Source of the DNA: Piezodorus guildinii
Lineage: Eukaryota > Arthropoda > Insecta > Hemiptera > Pentatomidae
Length of the DNA: 64,000 nt
Assembly: GCA_023052935.1 (NCBI GenBank)
Contig: CM041292.1
Coordinates: 143,681,143 to 143,745,142, forward strand
Direction of reading: 5' to 3'
The notes under the pieces were generated by a model. That model saw nothing but the letters and a program-made list of their open reading frames with translations, was not told the origin of the DNA and searched no databases. A program made the translations under genes and the position numbers. Shown piece by piece: positions 22,501-36,700 of the stretch (position 1 is its first letter; the number at the start of each line of letters is the position of its first letter).

Positions 22501-25500
22501 TACTTTCCATTCTACCTTTTTTCCTACGTATTTTCCATCCTACCTACCCCCATCTACCAAACAGTACCTAGTTTCCATTCACCCACCATGCGGTACGTAT
22601 CTCCACTCTACTTCATATTTTTATGTTTCATATTTCATGTAAATTATTGATATCTGTGTACATTTTGTTCAGTAAACATTTTTATTTTATTTTATTTTTT
22701 TTTTTGTATAACACTTTCATTATTATACTATAGTCATTGTATTTTAATTAAGTTTTTTTACATATATAGTTCTTCTGTTATATTTTAATACCGACATTCT
22801 CTAGCTCAATAGGTTTTATAATATTGTATGTAATGTCATTAAAATTGTATTTATTTTGTATGTTTTTAGCCCTAATGATGAAAGGGGGGTCGAAACGTTG
22901 GCAAACAATAAATAGGTGAAACTATTTAGTTGTTTCATTTAATGACCGCCTCCCGGACTAATTCCTTCCAATAAATATAAGTTGCGCTGTTATCAGTAAT
23001 GTATCAAAGGAACTTCACATTAACTGGCTTACCTTCTCTATTCATAAATATTTATTAAAATGATGGGCCAACCTATTTTTTCTGCATGTCAAATCAGCTA
23101 ATTTTTAGTCCAGTAAAATGTTACGAGAAAAGCTTGTAGATATTTTGTAATCATCCAGCTGAATGCATTTCTTGATGTATTGTTAATAGCTCAATGTTAT
23201 TGGATGAAAATTGAAAAATCTCAATTTTTTAACATCAATTTTTCAAAGAAGAGATAATATCTTAGGCTCAGTATTTTTTGTGCTAGTACACTTACAGTAT
23301 AAGTTACTTTTTATGATAAAAAGTTACTTATACAGATAGACTACAATGATGAGATATCTACCCTTAAAAATATACAATTTAAAATTTTTTTTTTGTTCCA
23401 TTTTTTGACCTGCTATTTCTCTATTGGGAGGGACCAGATTAAAATCTGAAAATTACACACCTAACAAACATTTATATCAAACTACAAAATTTATTTACTT
23501 AGTTTTTGCTTTAGAAAACTTTCAGCTGAGGTTTGTATCAAGAAAATGACCATTAATTACTTTACACAATGGAAAATTCAAGTTAATTAAATACTGTGTG
23601 TTCAAATTGTATATTTGTTATGGGGCAAATTAGATAAGGAATAATGTATCCTTATCTTAAATATGTTTTTGTCCTCTGCAGTATATGTCAAAAATGAATT
23701 TTGTTTTAATGTTGTAATTTTGTTTCATTACTTTCAATTGAATTTTAAAGTTAAAATTTAAACTGTTGTTTGATATAAAAATGTATTATAGACATAAAAT
23801 TGATTTCAATCCACAGTATATTAACTTATGTATTAATCAATTAATTAATATGACTTTTTCCATCTATCCACTAACTTCATAATGTCATGTTCATAGAATG
23901 TCTGGTGTTTATTGTTAAAAAACTGATCCATGTGGTTTTTGACATCCTCTTCCTTTTGAAATTTCTTTCCGTCCATGGAGTAAGTAATAGCTAATAGAAA
24001 ATAACACCCATTAAATCCTATCATATGGAAAGCATTCTTTTATGAGCCTCACTACTAGGTCCCCAAGATTTTCTACCGACTACATTATCATAAAATATTC
24101 ATTTTTCATCTCTTGTTAACAACTGTTTTAAAAATAGATCCCTTTGTTGCAGTTTCCATAGGAACACACATTTAGGGCCTTAGTAATCTCTGACTGATTG
24201 GTTCGGAATTTCATCATTAAGGGCCTCAACATTGCTCATTTCAATTTCATGTAGGCGAACAGAGCATAATTTTTGTAAAAATTTCCTGAATGAAATTTGG
24301 CAAACCAATTTTGACAGGTATATTCTGTTAAAGCATCATCCCCATAAACCCTGCAAATTTTCTTTGAGCTTCTGCAGCATTTACACTTTTTTAAAAATAA
24401 TACAACAAGCTAGTTTCAACAAGAGTTAATAAATATTGTTGTTGACATATTGCAAACAGGATAAACAATCCACCTCAGGGATTGATTCATCAGATAAGAA
24501 ATGTATCATAGTGACATAAAAATTAACAGAAATACTGAAAAGACTTATTTCCCAACCCAATACACTACAAATGTACACCCACTCTCTGCAGTCAGTATTG
24601 ATTCAATGGGGTACCTTAAGTAGGTTGATTTGACAAAATGTATTTTATCGGGATGAAAAATAAGTTCATAGGGTTTTTCAATGGTAAATTGGATCCTTCA
24701 TGTGTTTCCGATGCAATGTTTAGTTTATCTATAATGTTTTCATCCTTTGATGAAATCTTGAGGGATAAGATGTTTGGATACACTGGTTTCAGTTAAGATC
24801 GCATGTCTTCAAGAAGTGTAGTACGGGATTGAAATGGAAGACAATAAAGTGCCAAAAACAACCAGCATTGTCTAATCAAAAGGATATTGTTTTTCATCAT
24901 GATAATGCCTTTCTATATGTTTTTATACAAACACAAACAAAAATTATTAAGGTTTACCTGAGATGTTCTCTTACACCCATCTTATTTGCCTGACTGGCCC
25001 TAACGGCCCTAACAGATTACCACTTATTTTTTGCACCCTGAGAAACTCCTTTAATGAAAGCACTAATTCTATATTATAGTTATATAGTTGTATATGTATA
25101 TACAACATTCCAGTTAAACTAATAAAATCCTGTCTTCCAGTCCTTATTGGTATAAGGACTGGAAGACAGGATTTTACAAAACTGGTGTTTTGTATCATAT
25201 TTACAATTTTTTTCAATCTTTTTTCGTTTCATCTTTGGGATATCCAGGGACACCTCTGTGACCCGATTCTACGATGAGTTAAAGTGGCTTCATCCTTCCT
25301 ACCATTCTAAGTACCTCCTGACATCCTTTCTTTACCAAGTTCTCCGATCTCAACATCCATCTTACATATCAGATATATTTTCATTTAAATCCTCCGTCCA
25401 CACCTGCAACACTCGTTCACGACCTTCGGACCTGTATGTAACGCCTCATCGAACCGCAGCTTTCGACAGATCTTTCCTTATCCGATCCTCATCCTTATGG

Positions 25501-28500
25501 AATTTTATTCCTTCTCATATCCGTCACTCCAATACTCTTCCGGCCTTCAAATCCCGTTTGTTCAAACACTTTTTGTCGATCCTATTCTCAAATAACCCCA
25601 ATTAATCAGCAAATTTCAATAAAAATCAGTAAATAGAACAGAGAAGAACAATTATTTACTATATCTTATATGCATTGTATTAAAACATTTATGTATTTTA
25701 TGTTACAATTTTCACAAGCATTGTAAATTTATTTTAATTAGCCCTGTATATATGAATATGTAAATATTTTATTTTTTGTCTTGTTTGTTTTATTTGTTTT
25801 TCTAAATTATTATTATTAGAAGCTACCAGTTAATTTATTACTATTATTCATTTTCTTTGTTATTTCTGTTGTTTTTTGTTTATTTTATTATTATTTTTTT
25901 TTTTATTACTCTAAGATACTGAAGTTCCAATTTAATTTGTCTGTAACATTATTCTGAAGGGACTTGTCCCAGAATAAATAAAGAATTTATTATTATATAT
26001 TGGTGGAAGGAATTCTCAACGGTCAACTAATTATTTCCACAATTTTTTTTTGTTCATTGAGTTATTTTTATTTAATTCTGTTTTCAGGCTGGTGTCTCTC
26101 TAGATGCTCATCTTCTTTTGGGTAAACTGCATTATGCTATGGGCCATTATGAGGAAGCTTTAAAGCATTATACGGATGCTGATTTACATTCATTAACCGA
26201 GAAGTCTCTGCCAAGCAGAAGCTTAAGAATAGTTGCAGAATCCTATGCAGTTAAAGGTTATTAAGGAACTATATTTACAATTTTAAATAGTTTATTTGAA
26301 GTTCTCTGCTTACTGTGACGTATATAACCTTATGATGAATTGTGCAAATCACTGAACATTATTATCAACCTCCCAAAGTCAAGATCTACCTCCTCACCTA
26401 GTTTCGTTCATATTCTCTATATTTATTTTGTTTGGCAGGTCATTCTGTGCAGTTTGTAAACAAATACTACCTATATCCATCTAGTCTCATAAACAGGACT
26501 GGGCCACTTCTAATTCCTTAGACTTTGTTAGTTGTGTGAATTTCAAATATCTCCAGTTCTTTTTGCCTTGTCTTACAATGAAGATAGTTATTATAAGTCC
26601 GCTCTTCAAAACTGTTGTGTTTGGTTTCATTGGTATTAGTTTTATTTGTGCTACAGTAAAGTTAATACGTGGGTGAATCAAATATAAACGAGACTTATTT
26701 TTTAGTTTTTTTTTTTTTTACTTTTAACACAAAGAAAAGTACACCTCATTTTTCTACATAGTCTCCTGATTTGGAAATACATTTTTCCCAGCGCATAGGT
26801 AATTTTCCAATCCCGTGCTCACTCATCGTCACTGACGAATCTCTGACCTCCCAAAGCTTCCTTGAGTGGGCCAAACAGGTGAAAGTCACATGGTGATAAG
26901 TCTGGACTGTAGGAAGGGTGTTCCAGCGTCACCCAGCCCAGTTGCTCCAATTTTTCTCTCATCAGGGCTGCAGTATGCGGGCCAGCATTGTCCTGAAGAA
27001 GAATCACTTCTCTCATCAGTAGATCCCTTCGTTTGCGGTGTTATGCAAGTCTGTCTTCATTCAAAATGTCGCAGTAGTATCGCATTGATAGTCCTGCATT
27101 CATGCAAAAAATTAAGATGCAACAAGCCACATTGGTCAAAAAACTCGGAAGCCAAAACCTTCCCAGCTGACAGCCGTGACTTGGCTTTCACTGGTCCAGG
27201 TTCCCCTTTCAATCTCCACTCCATACTCGCTTGTTTTGATTCAGGGGTGTAATGGTGCACCCAAGTTTCATCACAGGTGATAATGTGAGTGAGAAATGAG
27301 GCTCCCTCAGCCTGAAATCTTGCAAGAAGACCTTCACAGACCTGCAAACGGTTCAGCTTATGCTCAGCTGTGAGAATTCGAGGAACCCACCTGGCACACA
27401 CCTTACGAAACCTTAGCTCCTCTGTGAGTATGGAAAAAGTGTTTCCATAGCTTATCCCAACCTCACTTGCAATGGCACTGGTGGTTAGACGTCTGTCACC
27501 TTCAATAAGCTGTCGAACACGGCTGATGTTGTCTGCTGTGATGCTGGAGCGGGGTCTGCAGTCATGGCTTTCATTCTAAACCCGATCACGACCCTCCACT
27601 GTTTTACACCTTCAGCAGCAAGAAATTTGATGATAATACGTTGCGCAATCGAGGGGGATACATCCTGCTCTGACATCGTCACAACGGTAACTGGTGAGTT
27701 CGAGGGCATGCGCCTGCCTGCTTCCCCACTCCTGGCATCCCTACCCAACACCTCTAAATGCGGGAACTTTCCTGCACCTTCACTGGGCTTCCAGGACAAA
27801 AAGTCTCGTTTATATTTGATTCACCCACGTATGTCAAATTATAAACAGCATTTTCAGCACATGTTACTTTTTTATTAAAAAAAAAAAAAAAAAAGCAAGC
27901 AAGCCTTGGAGACCCTCTGAAAGATATATCAGGTATAATGGGATGTTGCCCTAACAGAACGTAGTGCTTAAAAATAGGTTGCTATAACGCCGCAGAATGT
28001 CAAATTTCACCCTTTACACTGCGAACGGCACATCCATAAAAACATTTGGAGAAATGAAAATGATCCTAGACGACCCTTAGCATGGAACTAAATCATAGCT
28101 GACATCATTCAGCCCATTATTGGAGCCGATCTTCTCTTTCATTACAGTATCATCGTTGACCTCAAGGGATGACAACTATTCAACGCCAAAACCGGAGTAA
28201 CCACGGGAGGAACATTTGCAAATACTACAGTACCAACTGTATATTCTGTTCCATCCGGTGAGTGTTACTATGAGCTCTTAAAGAAGTACCCGTCTATAAC
28301 TGGACCTACCACCATTCTGCAGGAAGCGAAGCATTCCATGAAACATTTTATAGAGACGAAAGGTACTCCGGTGCACTGTAAAGCCTGCTGTTTACCACCA
28401 GATAGGTACAACACCCTGCAAAAACAATTTCAGCAGATGATAAAAGAAGGAATCTGCACACCTTCGAAGAGTCCATGGGCAAACCCATTACACAAAGCAA

Positions 28501-30737
28501 TTGAACAAGAAGCCAATTCTAGCATCCTACAACTCTTGAAAAATCCTGTTCTTCATCTCAAGTGGCTGGACACATCAGGTAAGAAGAAACTTCCCTGTGA
28601 AATCTCATCATCCAAAATCCGTCCCTATGTACCGATGAACCTAAGGCAAGCAATTTTCACAAAAATGCACAACCTTAGCCATCCAAATTCATGGATTGAG
28701 AAGACTAGTATCAGAAAGGTTCATCTGGCCAAATATGAATGCAGACACAGGCCGCTAGACCAGAGCTTGCATAACCTGCCAAGGGTCAAAGGTTCAATGA
28801 CACACCGTTACACCATCAGGAAACTTTCGATCATATACACATGGATATCATTGGTCCACTCCCAACCTTGGAGGGAAAACGATATTTTCTCACAATGGTT
28901 GACAGGTTTACCCGATGGCCGAAAACAGAATCTGTCAGAGATATTTCTGCAGAGACCATTTCCAAGGCGTTTTTCCGAATCTGGATCAGTCGTTTCGGTA
29001 TACCATCTCGTATAACTACAGACTAAGGGAGACAGTTTGATAGATAGTGACCTCTTCAGAAAAGTGACGCATACCTTAGGTACTCGGCGTTGCCAAACGA
29101 CTGCCTATCATCCTCAGGCTAATGGCTGTGTAGAAAGGTGGCACTGCACTTTAAAAACGGCACTCCAAGCTCATCTCATTAATTCTACGCGTTGGACTGT
29201 AGTTCTTCTCGGATTAAGAGCGGCTAACCGCGAAGACAACAGTTGCAGTTCAGCTGAGATGACTAATGGATTCCTAAATAACCTCAGAAATCACATGAAT
29301 ACACTAAGACCGGTACTCCATTGGTCTAATTCGAAGTCGATTTTCGTATATAAGGACCTTCAAAACTGTAGTCATGTCTTTCTTAGAGACAACAGAATTC
29401 GCCAGCCTTTCAGCCCACCGTATACTGGTCCTCACCTCGTCCTTATGCGTCAGGAAAAAAACATTCGACATTGAGCTCTCCTCAGGTCCAAAGACTGTCT
29501 CGATCGATCGGCTAAAGCCAGGGTATCTTGTAGAATCACCCGAACTATCACCCATGACTGCTCAGCTCACTATAGGAAGGGGCTCACACGCCTCAGATAT
29601 AACCTATTCCTCCTCAAGTTGGATCTCCCAGCTGATACATTGGGGGATGTGATGTAGCAGAAGAGTCCCCCTCTTCCTTGCAAGACAATCTACAAATTCT
29701 AAAGTAATCAATTTCGTAAAATATTTTATCATAAAAACATATGTTGAATTTGTTAATAAAAAATAATAGAGGTTATAACCTGTAGTCTCAGTGAAAATTC
29801 GTCTTTTTATTGTCAATTTGGTTGTTCAATATATATTCTGTAAAACTGTTGTTAAATTTTACACCGACCTGCCAAATTTGCAAAAGTGGATGGCCGTAGC
29901 ACAGGATAGACAAGCATGGCAGTTGCTGCTTGAGGAAGCCACAGTTAATTTTACACTTAATTTCACTGTTATTTATTTTTTCATGAGAGTGTTTCAGATG
30001 TTATTTAAAAGCATTCATAAATGAATCTATTTGGCCTTTTTTGTAAAACATTATTGAACCTCAGAGTGTTTTTATGTATTCCTAATACTTATAATTTTAT
30101 TTAGAAATAGTTTCTTTATACATACATTAAAAAAATATTAGTATTTTAAGGATAATTTCCATTAAAATTGAAATACTAATGATATTAATATTTAATCTAC
30201 TGTTTTCGTAATTAATTTGTTTATATTTAGGTCTTTGCCTAGAAAAAGTTCCACCTTCGTCTACTTCAAAATATAAACATGTAGAATGGGAGGAACAAAT
30301 GGTTAAAAGTTTTGAATTAGCAGGAGATTTGACATTGCTTTATTTGCAAGAACAAGACAAAATCCAACAACAATTTGTTAGTAACACTGGAACTGGAACT
30401 GGTAATTATGATGTATTCTTAATGAATTTATTTTTTTCTAAAATGAAAAAAAACTTTTGTTTTTGCCAAATTTATATATTGTGAGCATTTTTTTAGTAGC
30501 AAAAATATTAATTTTCAAATATTTAATTAAAATAAATCAGAAGTTTAGTTTATTCAAATCCATAGTATGAATCAAAATAAATAAATATTAAATATAAGTG
30601 ATGCACATAATCAGGAAAACCTCGAATACATATCAGACACATATTAATGATCAAATAATAAATCTTGAAAATTATCTGTTGCTCCCATAAGGGATACATT
30701 TCTTTCTTGGCATTTTCAATTTAAAAATAGGAAACAT

Positions 30738-30770
<33 letters not shown>

Positions 30771-33700
30771 TTAAAGATGAATAAATAAATAAACAGGTAA
30801 ACAAATATCAAAAAGCCTTATTAAGAAAGAATTTGATAGTTTACTTACAATGCCAGCTGAAATTCTTCACTAGTATTAGAAGAAAATGTTTCAAGAATTA
30901 GATAAATCTTACAGCATAACTTTTATGCCTATAATGAAATAAGGGTTACTTCAAGTTTTGTGGTATAAGACTCTCAATAATTTGATCTTTACTTGAGCCT
31001 TTAGATGGTTATGCAAAGCGTATATTGTGTTCACAGATCTTTTATGTACCATTGAACATAAAGGATTTAAAAGAACAGTCTATTCTGTTATTGTTAAGTT
31101 ACCAAAAGCATTAGGAATCATCTCTCAAAATCCTTTTTACTTAATGGAGCAGTATAGATTTCTGTTCTATTCTATGAGCAGCATTAGCCAAGCCCCAGAG
31201 TTTCATCACATCCTAAGTTTAGTTATCGGTGTGCATCATACAAAACATTCATGTCATAGTAAACAATTTTCCATCATTTATTACCCATTCCATCCATCAA
31301 ACATTACTACCCCTACACAACTTTGAGCCATAAACAATATTAGATGTTGAAAAATCAATAAGTCTCTTGGAACATATTTAGTAGTGACCCCTGTTCCATC
31401 CAGGCTATTCTCATTTGATTAAATTTTGGTTTCAATTTAATATGTGTTTGATTTGGGTTTTTAACTTATATTTAATGTTTATTTATTGTCCAGGAATGCT
31501 GTGACCCCTTGTCAAGTATCCCTAAAATAATGAGGAAGTTCAAATAGCCTTAACAGCACACAGTAAGTATCATATTAACATAAAGATGAGATTTCAAGAG
31601 TGATAGAGAGAGGTTCCTAGACAACAGACGTTGGCTCTTTTTCTTTTAGCCACTACCCCCTTTGCCTCTGGCAAGCTCAAGACAAGTTGCTACTAGCCAA
31701 ATCTCAACTATTTATCTAAGCTGGTTTTTAAAGGAAATGAGACAGAATTCTAGGATTTAGGTCTTTTTTATGTCCCATCTTTCTATATTTGCATTCAATC
31801 CTCTCTTATAAATCTCATTTTTTCATTCACTGAATGGATTATTTTTGGATATGCTTGTATCATTGACAAACGATTTTGTCTGAACTCACTGTATGTATGT
31901 ATAATTAAATGGGCTTTATTATCAGTTAAATTTTATTCTAAATAAAATCGTCTGACAGCATTTAAATGTCAACTTTTGAAAGTATCTTTCGCTAAGATCC
32001 CTTTAATATTATATTGTTTATTTCAAGTTATTTACATCCTATCATTGTTATTTGTTTATAGAGTTTTTATGTTTATTAATTTAACCTCATTTTATACTAT
32101 TGTGGCTAATCGGACGATGCTACAGTGGGAGTACTAAATTTTTTCCTATCCAGGTTTAATTAGGATAGATATCTTTAATGAGTACCTGACATTGCTCATT
32201 CCCTCTGAAGGACGGCATAACAAGGATTTTTTACTCTCATTAAAAAATCCTTGGGCCACCTGTCTGGTTTGGACCTACTACCTTGGGCATATAAGGCAAT
32301 TATGCTAGCCACTACAACATAGGTGACCCTATATATATATACACACAGTATATTTAAGTTTATATCCATAATACACCCTACTCAAGTTTTTATTTAGAAG
32401 ATAAGGGAGGGAGTATGTGGTATAGTGGATAGATCACTAGGTTTCTGTTCTCCAGGTCCTTGGTTCAAAATATGGCTATGCCGAAATAATTATTTATTCT
32501 TTTGTTTTAACCCCAGAAAGACTCTGGGGTTGGGAGACCCTCTTGGGACACTCCCAGCCTCCATAATGTGGGTATTTATCTTTATTTTCACTAATTTTTT
32601 CTTGCTAAGCTCACTTTTTGTTTTGGTGAACTATCAATACCAAAGCGGTAAGATTTAGTTTGTTTTGAACAGTGAGTTTTTTGACATAAATGACTATAAA
32701 AAGGAGGGAGAAATATTTTCTCATTCAAATAATAGAAATGAGAATAGTGATATTGATGTATAATATACTCTTTAAAAATATAAGATTTTAGAAAAGTTAA
32801 TCATTAACCTCTTAAATCTTAGAATTTGATTAAAATAACATTGTTAGCTTATTTTCAAAATCATATCTAAGACTGATCCTGTTTACTTTTTTGTGCATGC
32901 TTGAACTATGAGTGATCTCGGATCTTGGGTCTATGTTCTATCTAACTTTTGCACATATGTTTAGATTTATGTTCAAGCTTAACCCTCTGATGTTTCCGAA
33001 GTTGTGTTGGAACAAATTTCCCATTCCTTGATTTCTGGCCTCAGATGTGTTGGAATGAAAGAAATGTATATTGCATGTTCTGGAAGATTTCTTATTTGTT
33101 TGGGAAAGAACCTTTTATTGGATCTTTTTCTATTACTTCTACTACTAAATGTAAACTTCTGAAACCATTTTGGCTTTAACTTAAGAGAGTAAAAAAAACT
33201 TTAATTTCAGAGAAGTCATAAGCCTCACTGGTGCAAAATCAGCTGACCAATAATGAAACAATAAAGGTTAATAAAACTGGTATACTTGTTTATTCACTGG
33301 AAGTCTTCCCCCAATTCCCACAATTTGAAAATCAGCTTGCCCTTAATTTTTTCAGCTATAAGTACTGTATTTGTCCTGTTTGAAGATGTGCTGTTTTTTA
33401 ATTATAAAGTCATTATTACATGTTATAATTTTGTAAAGAGAAACTAGTGTCCATTTATTATGTAGTTTACTCTTATACCTTAAATTTATTATATATGCCT
33501 GATCTATTTATTATATTTCAAGTTTGTTTAAATGTGTTTGGTTTGATATTTACTTCTAATTTTTTAGGATCCCACTCTCCTCAACCAATGGCTTCAGTTC
33601 GGCCAATGGGGCCAATTTTGGAAACTGCTCTTCAAAGAGCACCTCTCCTTCATATACTTGCTGGAAGATTGCCAGCTGCTGTCAATAAATACCGGTTTGA

Positions 33701-36700
33701 CTCTTATATTAAAAATGTTATACTTTTATGAATAGCTATAGCTAGTAGTCACTATTAACTTTTTCTTGTAGAAGTATGCTGTCAGCTGAAGAATCAAGTG
33801 GCACACATACACTCCGATTAATTCTAACAAGGCAGTTAGGAGAAGTTCTTATTAGAGGTTTTACTGGAACAAAATACTCTCCACCCACTGCAAATGGAAA
33901 TGGTTTGTCTTTCTGTTGGTTTTGACTAACAAGATCTTACTGTTTTGTTTTTATTTTTAATAACTGATTTAAAAAAAAAATTATATCTCATTAAATTTCA
34001 TCATCCTTAGGAACTCTGAATAGGAGAAGTGGAAACACAAGTCCTTGGAAACCTCGGGTATATTCTGGTCATAACTTATTTATTCCACGAAATGAATGTG
34101 AAGAAATTATTTTACTCTTATTGATTAGGTAAAGAAAATGGCTTTATTTATTTTTTTAAAAATTATATGTTATATAAATGTTATTTAAGTATTTAATTAG
34201 GCTTTATAGAATTTTTATTGCTTCTACGGATTACATATCATTTCAAAGTTAAATTCAACCTTATTCTTTTTAATCAATTTTTCATTAAAGTAAATTAAAA
34301 TAAATCAATTAAATATATTTGTATTGTTTACAGTTATTTTAATTATCGGTTGTTTATTGTTTTCAAAAATGACAGATAGTAACTGACCTAGAAATTTTTT
34401 TTTTTAAATTACACTCTCAAAATATTAGGTTTCAGATTTCAAGATAGGTATAATCCAAATATGGATTTAAAAAAAAAATCCCTCTGTCTCTGCTTTTCTC
34501 CTAGACTACTTTTTTGTTTGTCTTTATGTTTTTTTCAAAATTCGTCCCCTTTTGTCACTGGGAACCTGATGGTGGTCCTGGGAAGTTAACAGAAATAAAA
34601 TATGTTCAATAATCAATAATAATATATCTAATAAATTATCCTTTAAATATACAATTGAATAAATATTTGAAACAATTTAAACAGTTTATAAATAAAGATA
34701 TTATAGTATTCAAAAGGGCTCTGAGGTGCTGCGATCCCACCTCCTTGTTTTACTGAGAGGTAGTTTAGCACTTAACCATATACTGATAGTTGGAATGTGG
34801 CTAAAGTTCGATATATACCCTAACCTGGGAAGGTTTCCTATGACCATCCCAAGACGTATAGGCCTATATGTCTGACATCTTTCCTATTAAAAACTCTGGA
34901 AAAAATGATTGACAGACATATTAGAGATAACATACTGGCCGATAGACCACTACACAGTGCTCAATATGCATATCAGCCTGGTAGATCCTGTGAGACTGCA
35001 TTACATTTCTTGGTCTCTAGGATCGAAAAAACTCTGATGAACAGAGATATTGTGGCAGGCATCTTTGTTGACATTGAGGGTGCCTTTGACCAAACTCCTT
35101 ATGGTACTATGGCACTAGCCTTAGAAAGGAGAGGTGTGGGACGACTAATCTCCGGATGGATAAACGCCATGCTGGAGGGAAGGATGCTCACATCCGAACT
35201 GGGACACTCCAGACTGTGGATCAGACCGAGAGGAGGATGTCCACAAAGGGGTGTGCTATCTCCATTCCTATTGTGTCTGGTTGTCGACTGTTTGTTGACA
35301 AACCTGAGCAATGCAGGTTTTTATGCACAGAGATATGAGCGATTGATAGAAGCAGGGACAAAGGAAGGATGATAATTCTCTGTGGAGATTTTAATGCAAG
35401 AATTGGACAAGACAACTGAACCTCATTCGGTGCGATGGGACCTTATGGAGGTGAAATAGTTAAAAATGAAAATGGCCAAAGATTGATTGATTTCTGCGTC
35501 AACAATGATCTCTTACTAGGAAATTCCTTCTACCCACGTAAAATAGTACACAAAATTACTTTCTCGAGCGCAGTAGGGAATAGTGTCATCAACTATTTTG
35601 TCTATGAACGAGGAATCCGACAATATTTCAGAGATGTGAAAGTAATAAGAGGGGCAGAAATAGGCACAGATCATCTGCTGTTAGTCGCGGATACTAAGAT
35701 CTTAAGAACCTGCAAGTCTCAAGCTAAAGTTTATGAAACAATAAAAGTTCGTGCTTTAGATGATCCTGATAAGAGAAATATATATTCTTCCAAATTGGAA
35801 GAAAGTCTCAGAGTCCTGGATTTAGACGGAGACGCAGAGAAACAATGGAGTGCCCTCAAAATTTCTATCTTGAGAACCGCCGAAGAGGTCTGTGGCATAC
35901 AAAAATTCACCTATAAAGGCAAACTCAGCAAATGGTGGAATGATGATTTTTAAGACGGTTATAAACCGAAAGAAGCAAGCATGGGAATTATATCAACGCC
36001 ATAAGACACCCGATAACTGGGCTGAGTATAGAAGAGTGAGGAATGAGGCCAAAGCAGTAGTAAAAGCACAAAAAAGAATATCATGGGAAGAATTCGGGAA
36101 GAGTCTAGATGAAAATCATAGAGAAAATATCAAAAAGTTTTGGCGTACTGTGAAATTCTTGAAGGGCAAAGACAACATCACCTCCGAGTTCCTGAAATAT
36201 GGAGGACAAGAGCTCATTAAAGCATTGCAAGGGCTATTTCAGACGGTATGGGATACCAAAAGAATCCCAAAAGATTGGGAGTACAGTGTGATTATTCCTA
36301 TTCACAAAAAAGGGAGTCAAACGGAATGTGCTAATTATAGACCAATTAGCCTCCTGTCCGTGGCATACAAAATGTACACGCACATTCTGGAGAAAAGGCT
36401 ACGACGAATTGTGGAGGAACAACTGGAAGAGGAGCAAGCAGGTTTTCGCCCTGGCAGGCAGACCTAGGATAATATCTTTGTCATAAGAAATATATTAGAA
36501 AAATCATGGGACAGAGATAGAAGCACATATTTTGCATTCCTGGACCTTAAGGCTGCTTTCGACTCGGTCCCACATCAAGAAATATGGAACGCCCTTGCAG
36601 CGAAAAATGTACCAATAGATCTTATTTCCGCCATAGAATCTGTATACACTGATTCTAAAGGAGTGGTACGGATTAATGGAACAGAATCTGCACCTTTTCC

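Noticed and set aside
31027..31326. Open frame of 99 codons in TTC7 intron 4
   Set aside because: No recognisable motif, AT-rich composition, and an intronic position between in-phase TTC7 exons. Most likely chance.
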